64,000 nucleotides of DNA from Pterobdella sp. o SKG-2022. Its lineage: Eukaryota; Annelida; Clitellata; Hirudinida; Piscicolidae. This document shows, piece after piece, positions 39,045 to 54,000 of the stretch. The notes beneath the pieces are model-generated. The model saw nothing but the letters and a program-made list of their open reading frames with translations. It was not told the DNA's origin and searched no databases. Every line of letters begins with the position of its first letter. Within the stretch, counting starts at the first letter, position 1. A program made the translations under genes and the position numbers. The DNA lies in contig OZ038320.1 in assembly GCA_964035795.1 (NCBI GenBank), forward strand, positions 27,101,705 to 27,165,704, written 5' to 3'.

Positions 39045-42000
39045 ATGATATATAATCAACGCCGGAAGAAATATATTTCCATTGTTATCCACCTTATCAA
39101 GGTGAAGTTAACAGTCGAGAGTATTCTACGGATGGTGGTTTCACAAGTTGGGGTGAAAGAAATCCACCATTTTGGACTGTGTTACTACAAGGACTCTCCA
39201 TTGTGAGTAAATGATTTTTACTATACTGGTGTTTAAAACAATAATTTTTATGGAGTAAGGGAACCAAGTGCTAAATATTTAACTAAAATCACTAAGCTTC
39301 TCGTAAGAAAGTCCTACATTGTCGTGATTACATTATCATTATAGAGTAAGATTCTGTGTTGAATTAGTTTTAGTTATTTAAAAATCAATTTTCTCATATC
39401 GTTTGGCATGTGAAATAAATCTTAATAAATTGCTTTATGGCTATTCACATGGCTGGTAATTACCTGAGAAAAGCAAGCTAAGCCAGTTCATTAGGATGTT
39501 TTCAATGATAATATCAACATATAGGCGTATCATTACTGAAAGATATTAATTATGAAGATTTTCACATAAAAGTATGGAAAAATTATGCAACGGGCTTATG
39601 CAACAATTATTAATTATGAACATGTAGTTTTTGGACTTTATGAAGCTTTTTCAATAGAATATACATTTACGAATGTGGTTATAGTTGCATGAATTTCAGG
39701 AGTTTCTTGGCCACGTAATTATTATACCAAAAAAATAATACTATAAGAATTGTTTATATCAACAATTAATAAATATTTATACACCGATATTATGATAAAT
39801 TACGACCAACATTTCATTGAAGTATACCTGTATTTAAAATTGACTCGCTAAAACGTGGTATGTGTTATTAGAAATGATTTTGAGAGTGGTATATAGTGCA
39901 GCTTTGAGTGCATTTCTAGTAATTGGGTCGTGGCTGTGCTGTTGTCCCATGTGAGTGGGCTTTAATGGTTAGGTACGCTGTATATAGTTCACTTCCAACT
40001 GTTAATTTCTTTGTCGGGTATTGATTTATGCAAGTTATTATTAAAACGGCTGTTTTTCTCTAAAAACAAGTCATAAATCAAAAATAAAAAGCTTTACAAA
40101 TAAATTTACAATTTAAAAGCTTTAAATCCATCCCACTCCTATCCTAGCAAGCTTTTAGGAATTAATATTGAAACTCAATTTTGAATTTTATCTTATGTAA
40201 TTTTTCCATTGCAATTTTCAAAAACTCAGATAATTAAAAAATGTATAATTTCTTAATGGCCTGACGCGCCTTAATAATTTCAAATTCGAAGTTTGAGTGT
40301 GTGTTTTATGTGGTCAACTATAATTGGCTATCGGTGGTTACCTTATAAAGCCTTCAAAAATAATGCACTTCATGTCAGATAAGAAGTACTTTCAATAGAA
40401 ACAATAAAAGCACACTATTAGATTTCAATACACCAATTCTGCATTTTAATTCATTTACTTTTGTATTCAACTTTTTAGTTTAAAAAAGTGTTTAAAAATT
40501 TATTTGATAATATTTCATTAATAATTGTCAAAAGTATCCAAAATTCGCATATATTAACCGAGAAAAAGTTAATTATGCACTATCATATCATTTATATTAC
40601 AAAAAAATCAAGTTATTCGGTGTACGCTCATTATTTCTTTCAAACTCGATTGGAAAAATGCTTTGATTGAGAATAATCACTTCTATACCACCACAAGCAC
40701 ACTCAAACTTCGTCAAACTAAATATATTTCAGCCCCTTTCAAATTATTTTTATGAGTTTTTTAGTTATAAATAAAGTTTTTATCTAGCAAGTGGCTCAAA
40801 TCCTATACAGCATGTGTTAAAATAATTACTTTAATACCAACTAGGCGACTATAGCATTTCACAAACATCTCATATATGAGTATTGTCTTTCACTTATGCG
40901 TCCGGATTGAATTTCGCATAGGGATGCTCTCATGGCGAACCAGTTGTGTTCGCAAGTAGACATAAATTTGATTGCACTTTTATTTGATACCTTCAATACC
41001 TATCTTTTAGTAGCTTGTGTGGAATTCTGTTTTTTAATATTTTGAAATTTAAAGTTTTTTTGTTTCCATTTTTTTTTTATTGCCAAAGCCTAATTGTGCT
41101 TCAATATAACGAACACAATATTGAAGTATTTTTGACTATTTTTAACTCCAGTTTAAAAACTGTGTGAGTAAGACTTGCTTACATTTTTAATAATGGCATG
41201 TATTCAACTTCCGTTAGTACTTTGAAAACTTGAAGGGATAGCAGAAATATAAATAGCTCATTAAAATTCCCCTATAAACTCAAACCTTAATCATCTCTCA
41301 ATCAATACATTTTATACCTTCTATCTTTAACAATGCCAAAAGCAACAATTAACTTCAAAAGCTATCATAGAATCCTTTTATAATATCCCTATATAGCACT
41401 GGACTAGATAACCGAACAGATACAAAGCATGTACATGAGATGCGCTTTGAGACATGACCCAATTACATAAATATTGTGCACAATCTCGCAGGCTTATGAA
41501 GTTTAGACCATTTCTAAATCTGAGTGTTTCTCCCACAGTTGCAATCTACACTGCTTTTTATAATGGCCTTATTTTTGTGTAGTTTTTCTGTTATTTTTTT
41601 TTGTGTGTAATATATAACCTTATCTATAATCGTTTTATATAGTTTAAGGTTATTTAGAGATAAAAATTTTTTGAATGAAAAATTTTTTGCACAAAATTTA
41701 AATTTTAAATTAAATTAACATTCTTTAGTTTTACTCTAAACTTATTGATTCAGGCTAAATTTCATTCAGGTTAATTGAAAAGCCTCCTTTCATAGTCGCA
41801 AACACAATAACGTACGAAGAGTTTTTGTAAAAATTTCATGCAATTTTTTTACGACCACATAAAGTATAATTCATAAGACACCAATTCAATGCTCCTCAAA
41901 CGCTCTGAAATTGAAACTAGTGTAAAATAACTTGCGGGAGTATTCACGCTGATACCAACATCAAATACATTAACAAAAGCACTCAGTAACTCAGAATTAT

Positions 42001-45000
42001 TCTCGAAACCCATACTTTAACTTTATTTCACGGAGATTACCCCATTAGGAATTATAATTCCTAGACTTACTGACCTCTCTAATAAACACATACCTTCAAA
42101 TACCAGACTTTTAATTTCATATTCGATTTGCCAAAAAATTTCAAGCTCGGGCGTTGAAAGACCACTAATTCTAATGGTTTCGAAAGTTTTCAAAAACATA
42201 AAAGCCACATATACATAGACTTTTAATAGGATACATACAAACCCCAGACAGTAATAATTGTTTAAATAACTCGAAATCCATCAAATTCAAGGAAAAGGGG
42301 ATTGTTCAAGGAATGGCTCGTTCTTCATAAACGTCTCTCAGACTGCCATAATCTGCCTTGCACCAATAACCACTACCATCTACATTTGCAAATCAAGTTG
42401 GTAAAATTTAAATTTCAATGTGCTTTTTTGCTTCAATTATTTATTCGCGTTTCTTAGTCATTACTTCAAACACCCTCTTCAACCAAAGGTTAATTGCTTA
42501 AATTAATAAAAAACACACAGATACACAACAATAAAAATATTTTTTCACTATTTATTCACCCAGAATATAGATTTTAAAAAAATTAATTATATAAAAAAAA
42601 TCGGTGTTTTATTGCTTTTATGATAAATTCACTTTTCTAAGGAAACTTTAGTCATGTAGTTCTATTGAAAATACGATTTGTAAATAATGTTTTATCACAT
42701 TCTCAGTAAATACACTTTTATTAGGTTGAGAAACGGATATGGGGTCTTATTGTTCAAGTGTTTTTTAGTTTTCTTTGTTTTTAAATACATAATATCTTCA
42801 AGCCTTTTTCAACTAATGAGTAATAAATTCTCGATATAAAAAAGTTAGAATGAAACTTCAATAAAAAAATGTATTTTTAAAACAAGTCAAAATTCAAATT
42901 TTTAATTAATTGACATTCAATTTTACATTAAAAAATTTATTTAAAATCGATTTGAAATAAAGCTTAATATCACTCAACTTGATGAGGGAACTTCATTGAG
43001 AAGCTTTTTAATTGCTTTTACTTTCATTTATATCAGTTTTTATATGGTTTAAATTAATATGAAACTCTCGATGATAAAAAGAAAAAGTGTACGTTGGTGT
43101 TTTTAAATACGCTGTATCAAGTTTTATATTGTAAACATTATTCCAAGTTATATATTAAATAAATACTGTCAAGTTATACACTAAATAAATTATATATAGT
43201 TATGTTTAATAATTCATCTTTATTACACACTATATAAATTATATCTTTCCTGTAATTAACGTATCTTTAAGATTCTGAGCTTTTGAGAAATAAAAACGAA
43301 AATTATATTGAATATTATATTAAATGAATATGTTAAATCATAAGCTTTATATATCATATTGAAGTATCTACTGAATACATCATACTTAACCATGTATCGA
43401 ATACATTATATTTAATAGAACGTTAAATACATGGTTTCAACTGAAATGCTGTAGTATAGATCATTTGATTAGGCTTATACTTAACTCTTTCAATATGACG
43501 ATAAATTTGATTGATTTACTGTTTCAACTTCAACATGTTCCCATAATTTTGCACTGTAAGTCCAACATATATTCTAACATTGAAATATTGCTTAATATAG
43601 CTATTTAATTTTAGTAAATGTTTTTCTTGAGATAAGAACAATCTGCTAATTTACTATGATGTTGTGTCTAAGCTTTGCTTCGTGGTTTTTTGAGGCAAAA
43701 ATGAAAATTAGACAAAGTTTAGTTGAATTAATTATTTATACATTTACTTGAGTTTATAAGTAAATGTTTGAGAAAGCTATTAAAATAACCCTATAAGCAC
43801 TTATGGATCACCTGTTGAAATTTGATATGTACCGTTATGTGGCCGACCTACAAACTTTTAGTTTCATGCTCTGTTGGCTATGCAAAATGCTCAAATCTTT
43901 TGAACCTTCAACCATTGTTAATCAATATTATTTTTATATATATAGTTCAAGAAATATGAAAAATTCAAAGGTCAGGAATATTTGTTGATTGAATGAAAGG
44001 CAACAAATGAGTGTTTGAATGACATTTTGAGTTTGAAGTGTTCCATTATAAATCAAGAGATACAATCTCGACCGAAAGCATCAACTATTGACTATATTAA
44101 TTACTCTAGGATTTTTTTCAATAGAATAAATACATGAAGAATTAGTTTACATATTTTATTATATTTTTTAGAGGTTTTTTATTTTATCTTGTTGAAAGAT
44201 TTCCGATTAAGACAGTCTTGTTAATGGACATTTGGCTTTTAAAATTCTAAAAGAACTTAGATCGAGTACCTTTGATAGTCGCTTAAATAAAATTCTTTCA
44301 TCATAAACTTCTTAAACGCTAAAACCCTTTGTAACATTAAGAAAGATTCTTAAACTGCTTTTCAAGTACATAAAAGCACAAGGAGAAAATTTCTTCATTT
44401 CTTCAGGAGGACATTTCTTCATTATAATCTGTGTTTAAGATTGCACGAAAATCAACATGCTCAATTCTACAAAGGAGATTTTTAAGCTATAAATCGCTTA
44501 TATTCCTTTTATAGAAGAGATTTTTAAAATTTCATTCAATAATCATATCAAAATGGATTTTTTAACCATACTACTTTTGTAGAAAAGATTTTTAAACTAC
44601 AGCTAAATAATCACCTCAACTCCCAAGGTTCTTCACACCGCTAGAGAGCCTAAATACCAATATGCTGCACCAGGTGTACCTTCAAGCCCTACGTGACGTC
44701 ACTGAGGTTTGACCATCATTCATCCATCAACGCAAAGCTATTTAAAAGCTGCTTTTATTTGAAGAAACAGAGAATTAAATTTTTTTTTCAGCTATTTGAG
44801 TTGAATTTATTTAGAGAAACAGACTTTTTTCCATTATTTTTGTATGATATTTAACTTATACATTAAGTTTCATAGAAAAAATAAGGTTTTTTTCATTTTT
44901 GCCAATAACTTTTAATAGAAGATAAAATTTGAGTGGACTGATCGAGACTTATTTCAGGGATTAAATATTTCAGGTTTAGTGTTGTTTAAGCTCAAGTGAA

Positions 45001-48000
45001 AAAATCGTGAAAATATTGAAGGTTTTTTTCTTCTATCTTGATGAAATAAACTAATAAACTTCTAGATTGTTTCATGATAAATTTGTTATATTCTTTGTAT
45101 CGGTGTTTTGTTTTGTGTCTAATTTTCCTGGTACAATATTACGCAAGAACAAAGATAGTGTTGAGATGTTGTGGTGTTCCCGGAATAAATTTTTAAGAGA
45201 TGAATGAGTAGCTTGTCCTTGATTCCATGTGAAAATTATCGCTTTTTGAAACTTTTATTCTGTGTTTGAGAAACTCTCAACAGCTGTATATTATATTTAA
45301 GTTATTAATTCAATTGAGAATCATCATTAATTAGCAAATAGAATTATATAGATAAAATTAAAATAATATTAATTATAGAAATAATAAGCAATATAACGTG
45401 CGCATTGTTTTCGATTTCCAAAGTTCTTGGCAAAATGTATTCAAGTTATAATCAATTTATGCTTCAAACACCTATACTATCTGCGTGTTTTTCGCCTCAT
45501 ATTTGTGTTTAAATTAGGTTGTATACTCAAAATGAAATAAGTGTAGAGTAATATAAACAGGAATTTAGCCTTGTGATCTCTGATGGAGCTTATTAACTTT
45601 TTGTTTAAACAAGAGATAAACGATTTTTTTACGATTCATATTTGGTTGGTTTAGCTAATCTTGAGGTTCTAAATTTTCAAATACGTTTAATCTACTAGTT
45701 TTGATGTCTTAATTTATATGAAATTTTGAGAAGGAATTTATGTAAAAATTTATTCGTGATAATTTTTATAAGTAAATATCTCTAATTCGAGAAATTTTAA
45801 TCAGAAAATTTAAATTTGATGCTGAATATAAATTTTAAATTCCATTCTAAAACCATAAGTGTTAAAAGTTATTTTATAAAATTTTAATATAATCATTAAT
45901 ACTAGAATTAAAGATATCATCCAATCAGGGTTTGCTGAAGTTTGATAATGAAGAAACGTTCAAACTGTCTGCCCTGGCATTGCAAGAAAATATCGGAGAT
46001 TTTCAATGGTATTAATAAAGTTTCAAATGTTTTTACACTGAAAACACAATTATTTTAATATATATATTGTGTGGCTCGGTGCAGTAATAAAAATTTTTAA
46101 AAATATAATTTCCAAGTGTGTGGAGAGTAAAAATATTTAGTAAACAATGCCGATGTTTTTAATGGATTTCTGCTATTTATTAAGAAAAAGTGATGCACTG
46201 GCACAAAGCATAGGCGTCAGATGAGAGCACTGTATGAAAAATTGAAAAAGATTCTAAAAAACTCGATTGAAAAAATACTTGAAATTAATAAATGTCAGTT
46301 CGTTCTATATGAAAAGCAGCACGAGAGTTCAGCTGTTTGTGCCGAAGCTGCCACAAAAAATTATTAATGATAAATAATATAAATCCCTATAAGAATTGCA
46401 CTTTTTTTTCGTTAACTAAAAAATTCTCATGATGAAATACCCAAAAAAACAATAAATAAGCTATAGAAGACAGATTGCCTGACAGAATGTTCAGTTAATC
46501 ATGGTTTCGTATAGAAACATAAAATCAAGAGTGAAACGTTTTATAGAAAGTTTAGATAAATTTTAAATGCACGTTGTTGCTTATCAATTTTTATGTTTTT
46601 CGCCATCTACTGATTATAAATAAAAAAAATAAAATGTAGAAAAGTCTTTTGTGAAAGATGTCGTATGAGGATCTCACAACAGAATCGAAAGAAGTGACCA
46701 TTAAGTGGTTTGAACAATGGGTAGGTCTCACAGAACGCTAATCTAATATAAATGACATTTCAAAAAAAAATTTTGAAAATTTAAAAATTCAATATAACTT
46801 AGAAGGTTGAGAATAGAATTAATCAAAACAATTCTTTGGAAAAACAATTGTGACTACTAGAAGATCAACTATAAGCGTTTGGTCACGTAATAAAAAAAAA
46901 CAAAAAATAGATTGATTTACGGTTTGTTTTTATAAATAGTTTTAAAAAGAAGGATAGTTCGAAGGTAAAATTCAGGAGTAAAATAATGTCAGAAATTAAA
47001 AAATTTTGTTAAAAAAGGTGCTTTAGATAGGAAGAAATGGAGATGAGAAGTATGTAAAAATGCAAAAAATTTTTTGTCAATGGTAAAATATGACCACCTT
47101 CAGTATATTGGGGATTAAACCTTATTCAAAGTCTTGGTATCATGGTATTAACGAATCCTAATATATGTGGTAATATACCATAATATAATAAGGTTAAAAA
47201 ACACCCAGAGAAAAAAAGCTATAGGATATTGAGCCTAATTAGGAGAAATAACATACACAAAAAAGAAGCAATAATTTCGTAGAATCTCTCTGTAAAATAG
47301 CAAATGATGATAACAATGATGATATAATTTAGAAATAATTCAGATAATTAGTTGAAATTGAATAATTCAATTGCTAGTGCTGAGGAAGCTACCAAACGTA
47401 TAACACTGCCCACACACGTATTCGAGTCACACCCTTCTTTGCAGTATTGGTGAGTGTTATTTCAGCAATCAGTATGCTAATTGATATAAACTAATTTTTT
47501 CTGGTTGTACATACTCAACTTTTAGGCTTATTGTAGATAAAACTAGATAGTTTTTGAAATGACTTATAGCTTAAACTGATGATTATAATAGTAAATAATT
47601 TCAAAGATATTAACTTATTCTCATTTATAACGGTGTGTTGTGAGGTCTTAAACATTAGTCATTATGGTTATTAATCATTACAGTGAACGTAAAAAGTAAA
47701 AATTTCTATAAAATATTATTAATTTAAATTATTTGGTAGAACAATATCATAAGCATTAATAATAAAAATAATAAATGATAATAAAAGGAATAATAAGATT
47801 GAACAAAATTTACATATGTTGCGTAAAATGACCTCGTTTTTTTAAACAATGCATGGTTGATAGAGTAAATAAAGGGTATACATAAAGATTAAAAGTGAAT
47901 AATGATAACAGTTTTTAAGGCTGAAGTACTGTTTTTAGTTTCCTTATCTTAAAAAAATGTATGTTTGCTGCCATATTTTTGCTTGAAATTTTCTATCTTT

Positions 48001-51000
48001 TCATTAAAACTGTTTCAAGGTTGAACCATTCATTTGCATTTATTAAAAGCTGTATATATCTTTGTATTTGTTAATCTACTTGAAAATGCCGACACTCATT
48101 GAAAGAATAAAATTGAAGGATAGCGTGAACTACCTTATTTATATACCTTAAAAGTTGTTTCTTTATAATTTATTGCTCAAATGTATTGTGGAAATTCCAA
48201 TATTAATGTTTTAAAAGATTTTGATTATTGAAGTTTAAAAAAGTTATTTTTAAATTTTTTATTAAAATAATTTAGAAAATGTACCTGAATATACGAAACA
48301 TTAAATTCTATATATGAATTGTTTTGGATTCAGAAACCTAAACCTATTAGTTTCTGAGTGTTTATTGTTTCTCACAGCGAAAATAGCGTGTTACAAGAGT
48401 ACGAAAAGCTCAAAGGAATGGGAAAGAAAGAAGCCAGATTAAAGTAATTGGGGGTTTTAAATGAGTATCTTGAAAAATAATTCGTTTCTGAAGGGGTTTT
48501 GCAGTTTCATCAGACGTGGTTTCGATGTTTATTTGCTTTGTACATTGATTATTTTAAGAGTCATTGGCTCAAACTGATACTTCAACACTGTTCAGTTATT
48601 AAGATTTCCCTTGAATGTACTTGGCGTTTACATTCAAAATAATAAGAATATCTCTGGAATTGTATTGTAGAAAATGTTCGTAGAGATAGACACTCAAAAT
48701 CCGGATTTTACGATGATTGGAGTGTTCAAATTTTGAATATTCTGGAAAAGCAGTCCATATTGACTCATTTAAAACATTAAGTAAATAAAAAAATTGAACT
48801 TATTGAAACGTTTTTGAAGGACCGCTATATTATTGATATATATGTCTTTTTTAAACACCTTGTTTAATCCAATGTGAAGTTTTTTATGTCTACTTTCATA
48901 GAAATCTGAAAAAGCATGATATCAATAAACCCTTCAAATGAACTTATTAACTTTATTTATTTTTCATATTTTCAATAAAGCGATAAAAAAGCGAGTTTTA
49001 AAATGCGTCATTAACCGTATTCCGGATTACTGAAGGTTTCAAGTTTGATTATCTATAAATAAAACACTAAAATCTTCTACATCTCATATAAAGAGCTGTC
49101 ATTAAATACTATTGAATACTTGTTAAATAAAGTTCTCAACTCAAATCGTCACAGATTATTGAAAATTACCATTGAATACCTTTTTGAGTGAATATTCTAC
49201 ATCACAGGTATCTAGAAGAAGTACAGAAGCACCCAAGTTATGGACAGCACTTCTACATGGTGAGTGACAAGGGGGGACTGCCATGGCTTCTGAGCATAGG
49301 ACTTAAAGGCATCGGCATGTACGACCACAATGATGACGTGGTGGCCAGGCAGATGTTTTGCTGGGAGAGTATTAAAGATGTTAGCTATAAAGATAAAAAG
49401 TTCATGTTCAAGTAGGTTTATTGATGACTAAAATATTGAATTTCTGTCATGAAATATATTAATATAGTAGATGTGAAATAATCAATAATGTTAAGTGAAA
49501 AAAATTGTTAATTGAAGTTTATGGAAATTAATCAATTTGAATATTAACTATGAATATTCATTATTTGTTTCAGTGTCCTAAATACTAAGCCCCAGGATTA
49601 TGTATCCAATAATGATAAGATTGAACATGCTAGTTTGGCACTAATGCTCAACCATCTTTCAATGCAAAAGAGTGAAAAACCATCAAAAAATAACGCTCTT
49701 TCTGATTATAAAAATGACATAAAATTTAACCCCAATTCTCTCAAGGATAATAAACTCAGTCCAACAAACCTAAAAATTGAAGATGGAAAAGTCAGTATTG
49801 AAAACGGAGATATGAAGAATAGAGTATTGAAGAGGAGAAATAGGAGTGTTAGTAGGAGTAGGTTCTCCAATATAAACATTATCAGCTTCAACAAACGACA
49901 TAGCAGTGCAGAGAGAAAAAATGCTTCGACACAAGACCCGCAAGTGTTTAGTACGAACTATTGTTGGTTTTGTGAAAGTGCACAACTAGCTAAAAGTATT
50001 TGTTTTTTAGCATTATCACAACAAAAGTTTCGCGATAAATTCCAAAATGACCAATTGAACCAACGAAAAGAGCATAAATCGTCTGAAAATAAAAAACACC
50101 TTAAACCTCACGTTTCACTCAAACAACAAAAAGAAAACTTTCCTCTCAAATCGAAAAACTCTATGCAACAAAAACTATCGCCAACAATAGAGAGGTTCAT
50201 TAAATCAAAACAACCAGTAACTCAGAATAAATCAGAAAGTTTATTGATCAAATCAAATGAACAAGAAATTAAAAACAATTTCACAAGGCTGATAGAACTG
50301 AAGGAAAAAAAGAGAAAAATGGAACTGTTGATGCAAGAGAAGATAGATTCTTACAAAAACCTATGTCTTAAAGAATCTGTGAGTTTTGTCTTCAATGTTT
50401 ATCTTTAATATATTTATGAGCAGGATACATGAATTTCACTTAAAACGCATCAGTATGTATTCACGTTGAGCATTTGAGAAACTAAAAGTAAGTGAGCATA
50501 AATAATTTATGTTGGATATACAGTTAGGTTTATTTAATAAAAAAAAACCGTGATGTTATAAGACGTTAAAATAGATAAACTTGATTTTTTTTTCTAATTT
50601 AATGAAACCATATGAACGGGAGATAGATTAGGAAGCCTTTTTTGAGCAGGTTTTACTAATAAATTGAGGTTTAATGGAAATGGCGCTACGCTGCCAAGTC
50701 GACTGTACAAATTTACAGCTTTTGAATGGAATTTATGTTAAAAATTTTTTATGTGGTAAAACTAATAATCTAGAGTGTTATTATGGTAAAAATATAACAC
50801 AAATATTTTAGAATTATATACATGTATATAATGGTTTTGTGCTGTTTTTTTAGAGGGATCGTATTATAGTGTTATTATAATTTATTTGTTATACGAATCA
50901 CACTCGTAGTTTTTAACTACAATTTGATTTCATGAGTTTAATATCGCAGTTGAATGATATGGGATATATACGTATAACGCATATAAATATACTATAGTAT

Positions 51001-54000
51001 AAATACAATGTAAATTTTCAACAATTTTTTACGTCAATTTATGAAAGAATTTTAGTACATTTATTATTAGAATTTTCGATAAGAATAGCTTACCATAATA
51101 CTTTAGCATTATATAACTGTATATAAATATAACATTAAACTCAACAAAGGTGGTGACTGGACGTCTGAACACAGACGAAAAGGATGCTTTTTTAATGTCT
51201 CTTTCCCTCGATCTCAACGACCGCAAAGATAACGAAGTTGGCAATGTTAACAAGAAAAGGAAAAAAGTGGCTAGAAGGAGATTTGGCACCAGTTTTATCT
51301 TCTCACCCATGATTAAAAGCTTAAACAAGGTTTTTTTTAGTTAATTAATTTTAAATTATTAATAGATTATTATGTTATGAATAAGAATTACACAAAAAAT
51401 AATTAAAAAAAATAAAATAAAAAATAAAATAAAAAAAATTATAATATAAAAAATTATAAGAAAAAAATAATAAAAAATAATAATTAAGAAAATATTAGTT
51501 AATATTCAGTTATTAACAAAAACCTTCAGGGAAGCTCAAACTGCCTAACTACAACGATTAGTGGGTCGAACAATGCATCTAAAAATGAACCTTTGAATAA
51601 AGTGAATGGATGGAAAATTTTTATTACTATTGTTAAGAAATTGCTTATTATTTGAATAATAGGTGTGCTATTGAAAATTGGAAATAAATTATTTAAATTT
51701 TTAAATAGAATTTTCTAAAGATTTCTATCAGTGTACGATAAATTTCAAATTTTTACCATTAAATTGGCTGTTTTTACAATATTATAGCTCGATTACTATC
51801 AGTATCTTTTGAACACAATTTTATATTTGATATCTAATGATTTTTTAATTTTATATCAAAGTTGAAGGAGGCGCATTTGATGTTGATGAATTTGAAAAAC
51901 CAAAAGTTTTCAAAAAAAAATGCTGACGAAAAAACAACAAAAGCATCAGGTAGAATATTATGTTTTTCAATTGAATATTTTATAAGTTTCGAATTATTTT
52001 TTTTTGTGTTGAAAAATATTTTAAAATGAATAAGAAATATTATGAAACTACTTCAACTTTCAGATATCTCAAAATCCGAAGAATCGACCATGATAACATC
52101 TTCAAACCACCGTCACTCACAACCAGTACCCCTCCACACCACTTCATATGCATCACAACTCAACCACTCAAACCAAGCATCCCAGGTGCACCTACCCTCA
52201 ACTCTACAAGAACCACAAGAAACCTTAGAAACATCTTGCCAACGGTTAAGAAAACACCACCAACAAACGTCATCCCTCACAGCGCTAACTCATCTTAAAA
52301 ACCCAGCCAGTCTCAACCTTTTACCACTGATCAACCAATCAGATCCTCTCAATATCAACAACCTCTTTGCTTCTACACATTGTTCCGTTCCATCTACCTC
52401 TGCAGCCTACTTCTCTCTTTCTGATACTCTTAGTGACCAACATCATAATGGAAATGTTAACACAAGAAATAAAATCTCCAACAGTAGTTGTAATTTCCAT
52501 GATAAAGCAGTGTTTTCTCTCAGGTGGCTTAATAAATATATAAGATTGTTTATTTAATGTTTTTTAATATATAATTTTTTTCTTCTATTATTTCGTTTCT
52601 TTATTATTTTTTTTATTGTTTATTTTTTCCTATTAAAATTCCCATAACTTGACGTTTCCCATTGCAGTTTTCAGGGCTACACTCCAAGTTCGATATACAA
52701 AACTAAAAGTCAGTACCGCAGTCTCACCTATCCCACATTGGTCTCTTGCTCTACAAACAACACCGATAATGATGTTAACAACATAAACGAAAAAAATTGC
52801 AATGCTAAAACTACTATTAATGATGATGCTAATGTTAATAAGAATGAAAATAATTTTAATAATGTTGATAATAGTAATAACAACAGTAAAAGGGATCATA
52901 ATTTGAATAACCGCAGTGCACAAAACGGTAATTATGTTAATAGCCTGACTAATAAAACTGAAAAAAAGGTTAAAAAAAACACACATGATATTAATAATAT
53001 GCCAGTTGCGTCAGAAGACACAGATTGTATTGAATATTTAATAACTAAAGCAAATGGTCATCACTCATTCCTAAACAATGAAAACAAAAAAGCTGTCGAA
53101 AGTTCTAATGGTGCAAGTAACAGTGCATATAAAATCATTAATAATGTGGGGAAGTTGAAGGATTTTTCTATTGAGAGTCTTTCAATATACGCAGACCACA
53201 ATCGCTGCCATCCTTTTAATAACCACGAAACTAGGCTGCATAATGGTGCAAAAATCAACTCAAAATGTTATGATATTAATGCTCCAACCAACGATACACT
53301 TTCTCCTTGTATGTTAACTCTTGATGCTTCAAGTGATGCTGTGTGTATTAATAATGTAACTCAAGATGCAATAAAATCAAATAATTCACTCAAGTCAAAA
53401 TCTCATTTAATAGAAAATCTATCAGTTTATCTGTATCCAAGTTATAATATAGTTAATTCTGATTCTAATCAAATTAATAAAGTTTATACGGAACCTCATA
53501 GGGACAACTCAAAAAAATTTTTTTCTGATTCAATTCCTAAAATAAAAGCACCTGATTGGTCGCTCATGTCTAGAAGAACTGCTGATCTCACAACCATTAC
53601 CGTAGATAACAAAGTTATTGATGTCATTAAGAATTCTGCTGATGATGAAAACAAGGCTGAAAATCATGTACGCGAGATAAAAGCTCACGCGAGAAGTAGA
53701 AGCAAGCTCAAGATAAGCAAACAATGCCAGATGAATGAGAGCAAAAAAGGCCACGAAGCTCAAAAGAAACCTGTTCAACTCTCCACTTGCGATCAATCAT
53801 GCATAGAAACTATAGCCTCAAAACATGCAACTATTCTGCCAACCCCCCAACATTCGCCTTTTCTTTCTACTGCAGGAAAGTCTTTCCATCAGTTCTCCCC
53901 CGATGTTTTCATTTATAGAAATATATTTCCAACGCTATCTTTTGGTTCTGCTACCACTCCTTTTGATAACATTGTACCATCATCACCACAAAAGTTTTCT

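Noticed and set aside
44470..44600. Loose repeats of AGATTTTTAA motifs that might be a tandem array
   Set aside because: Spacing is irregular and similarity is limited to short A/T-rich words; also just upstream of a real FRMD4 exon.
44693..44700. TGACGTCA palindrome as a CRE-like regulatory site
   Set aside because: It lies inside the coding exon 44628-44706, where the amino acid sequence explains it.
52633..52986. 117-codon minus-strand hydrophobic frame
   Set aside because: Antisense of the Asn-rich FRMD4 tail (AAT/AAC reads as ATT/GTT), giving false Ile/Val runs.
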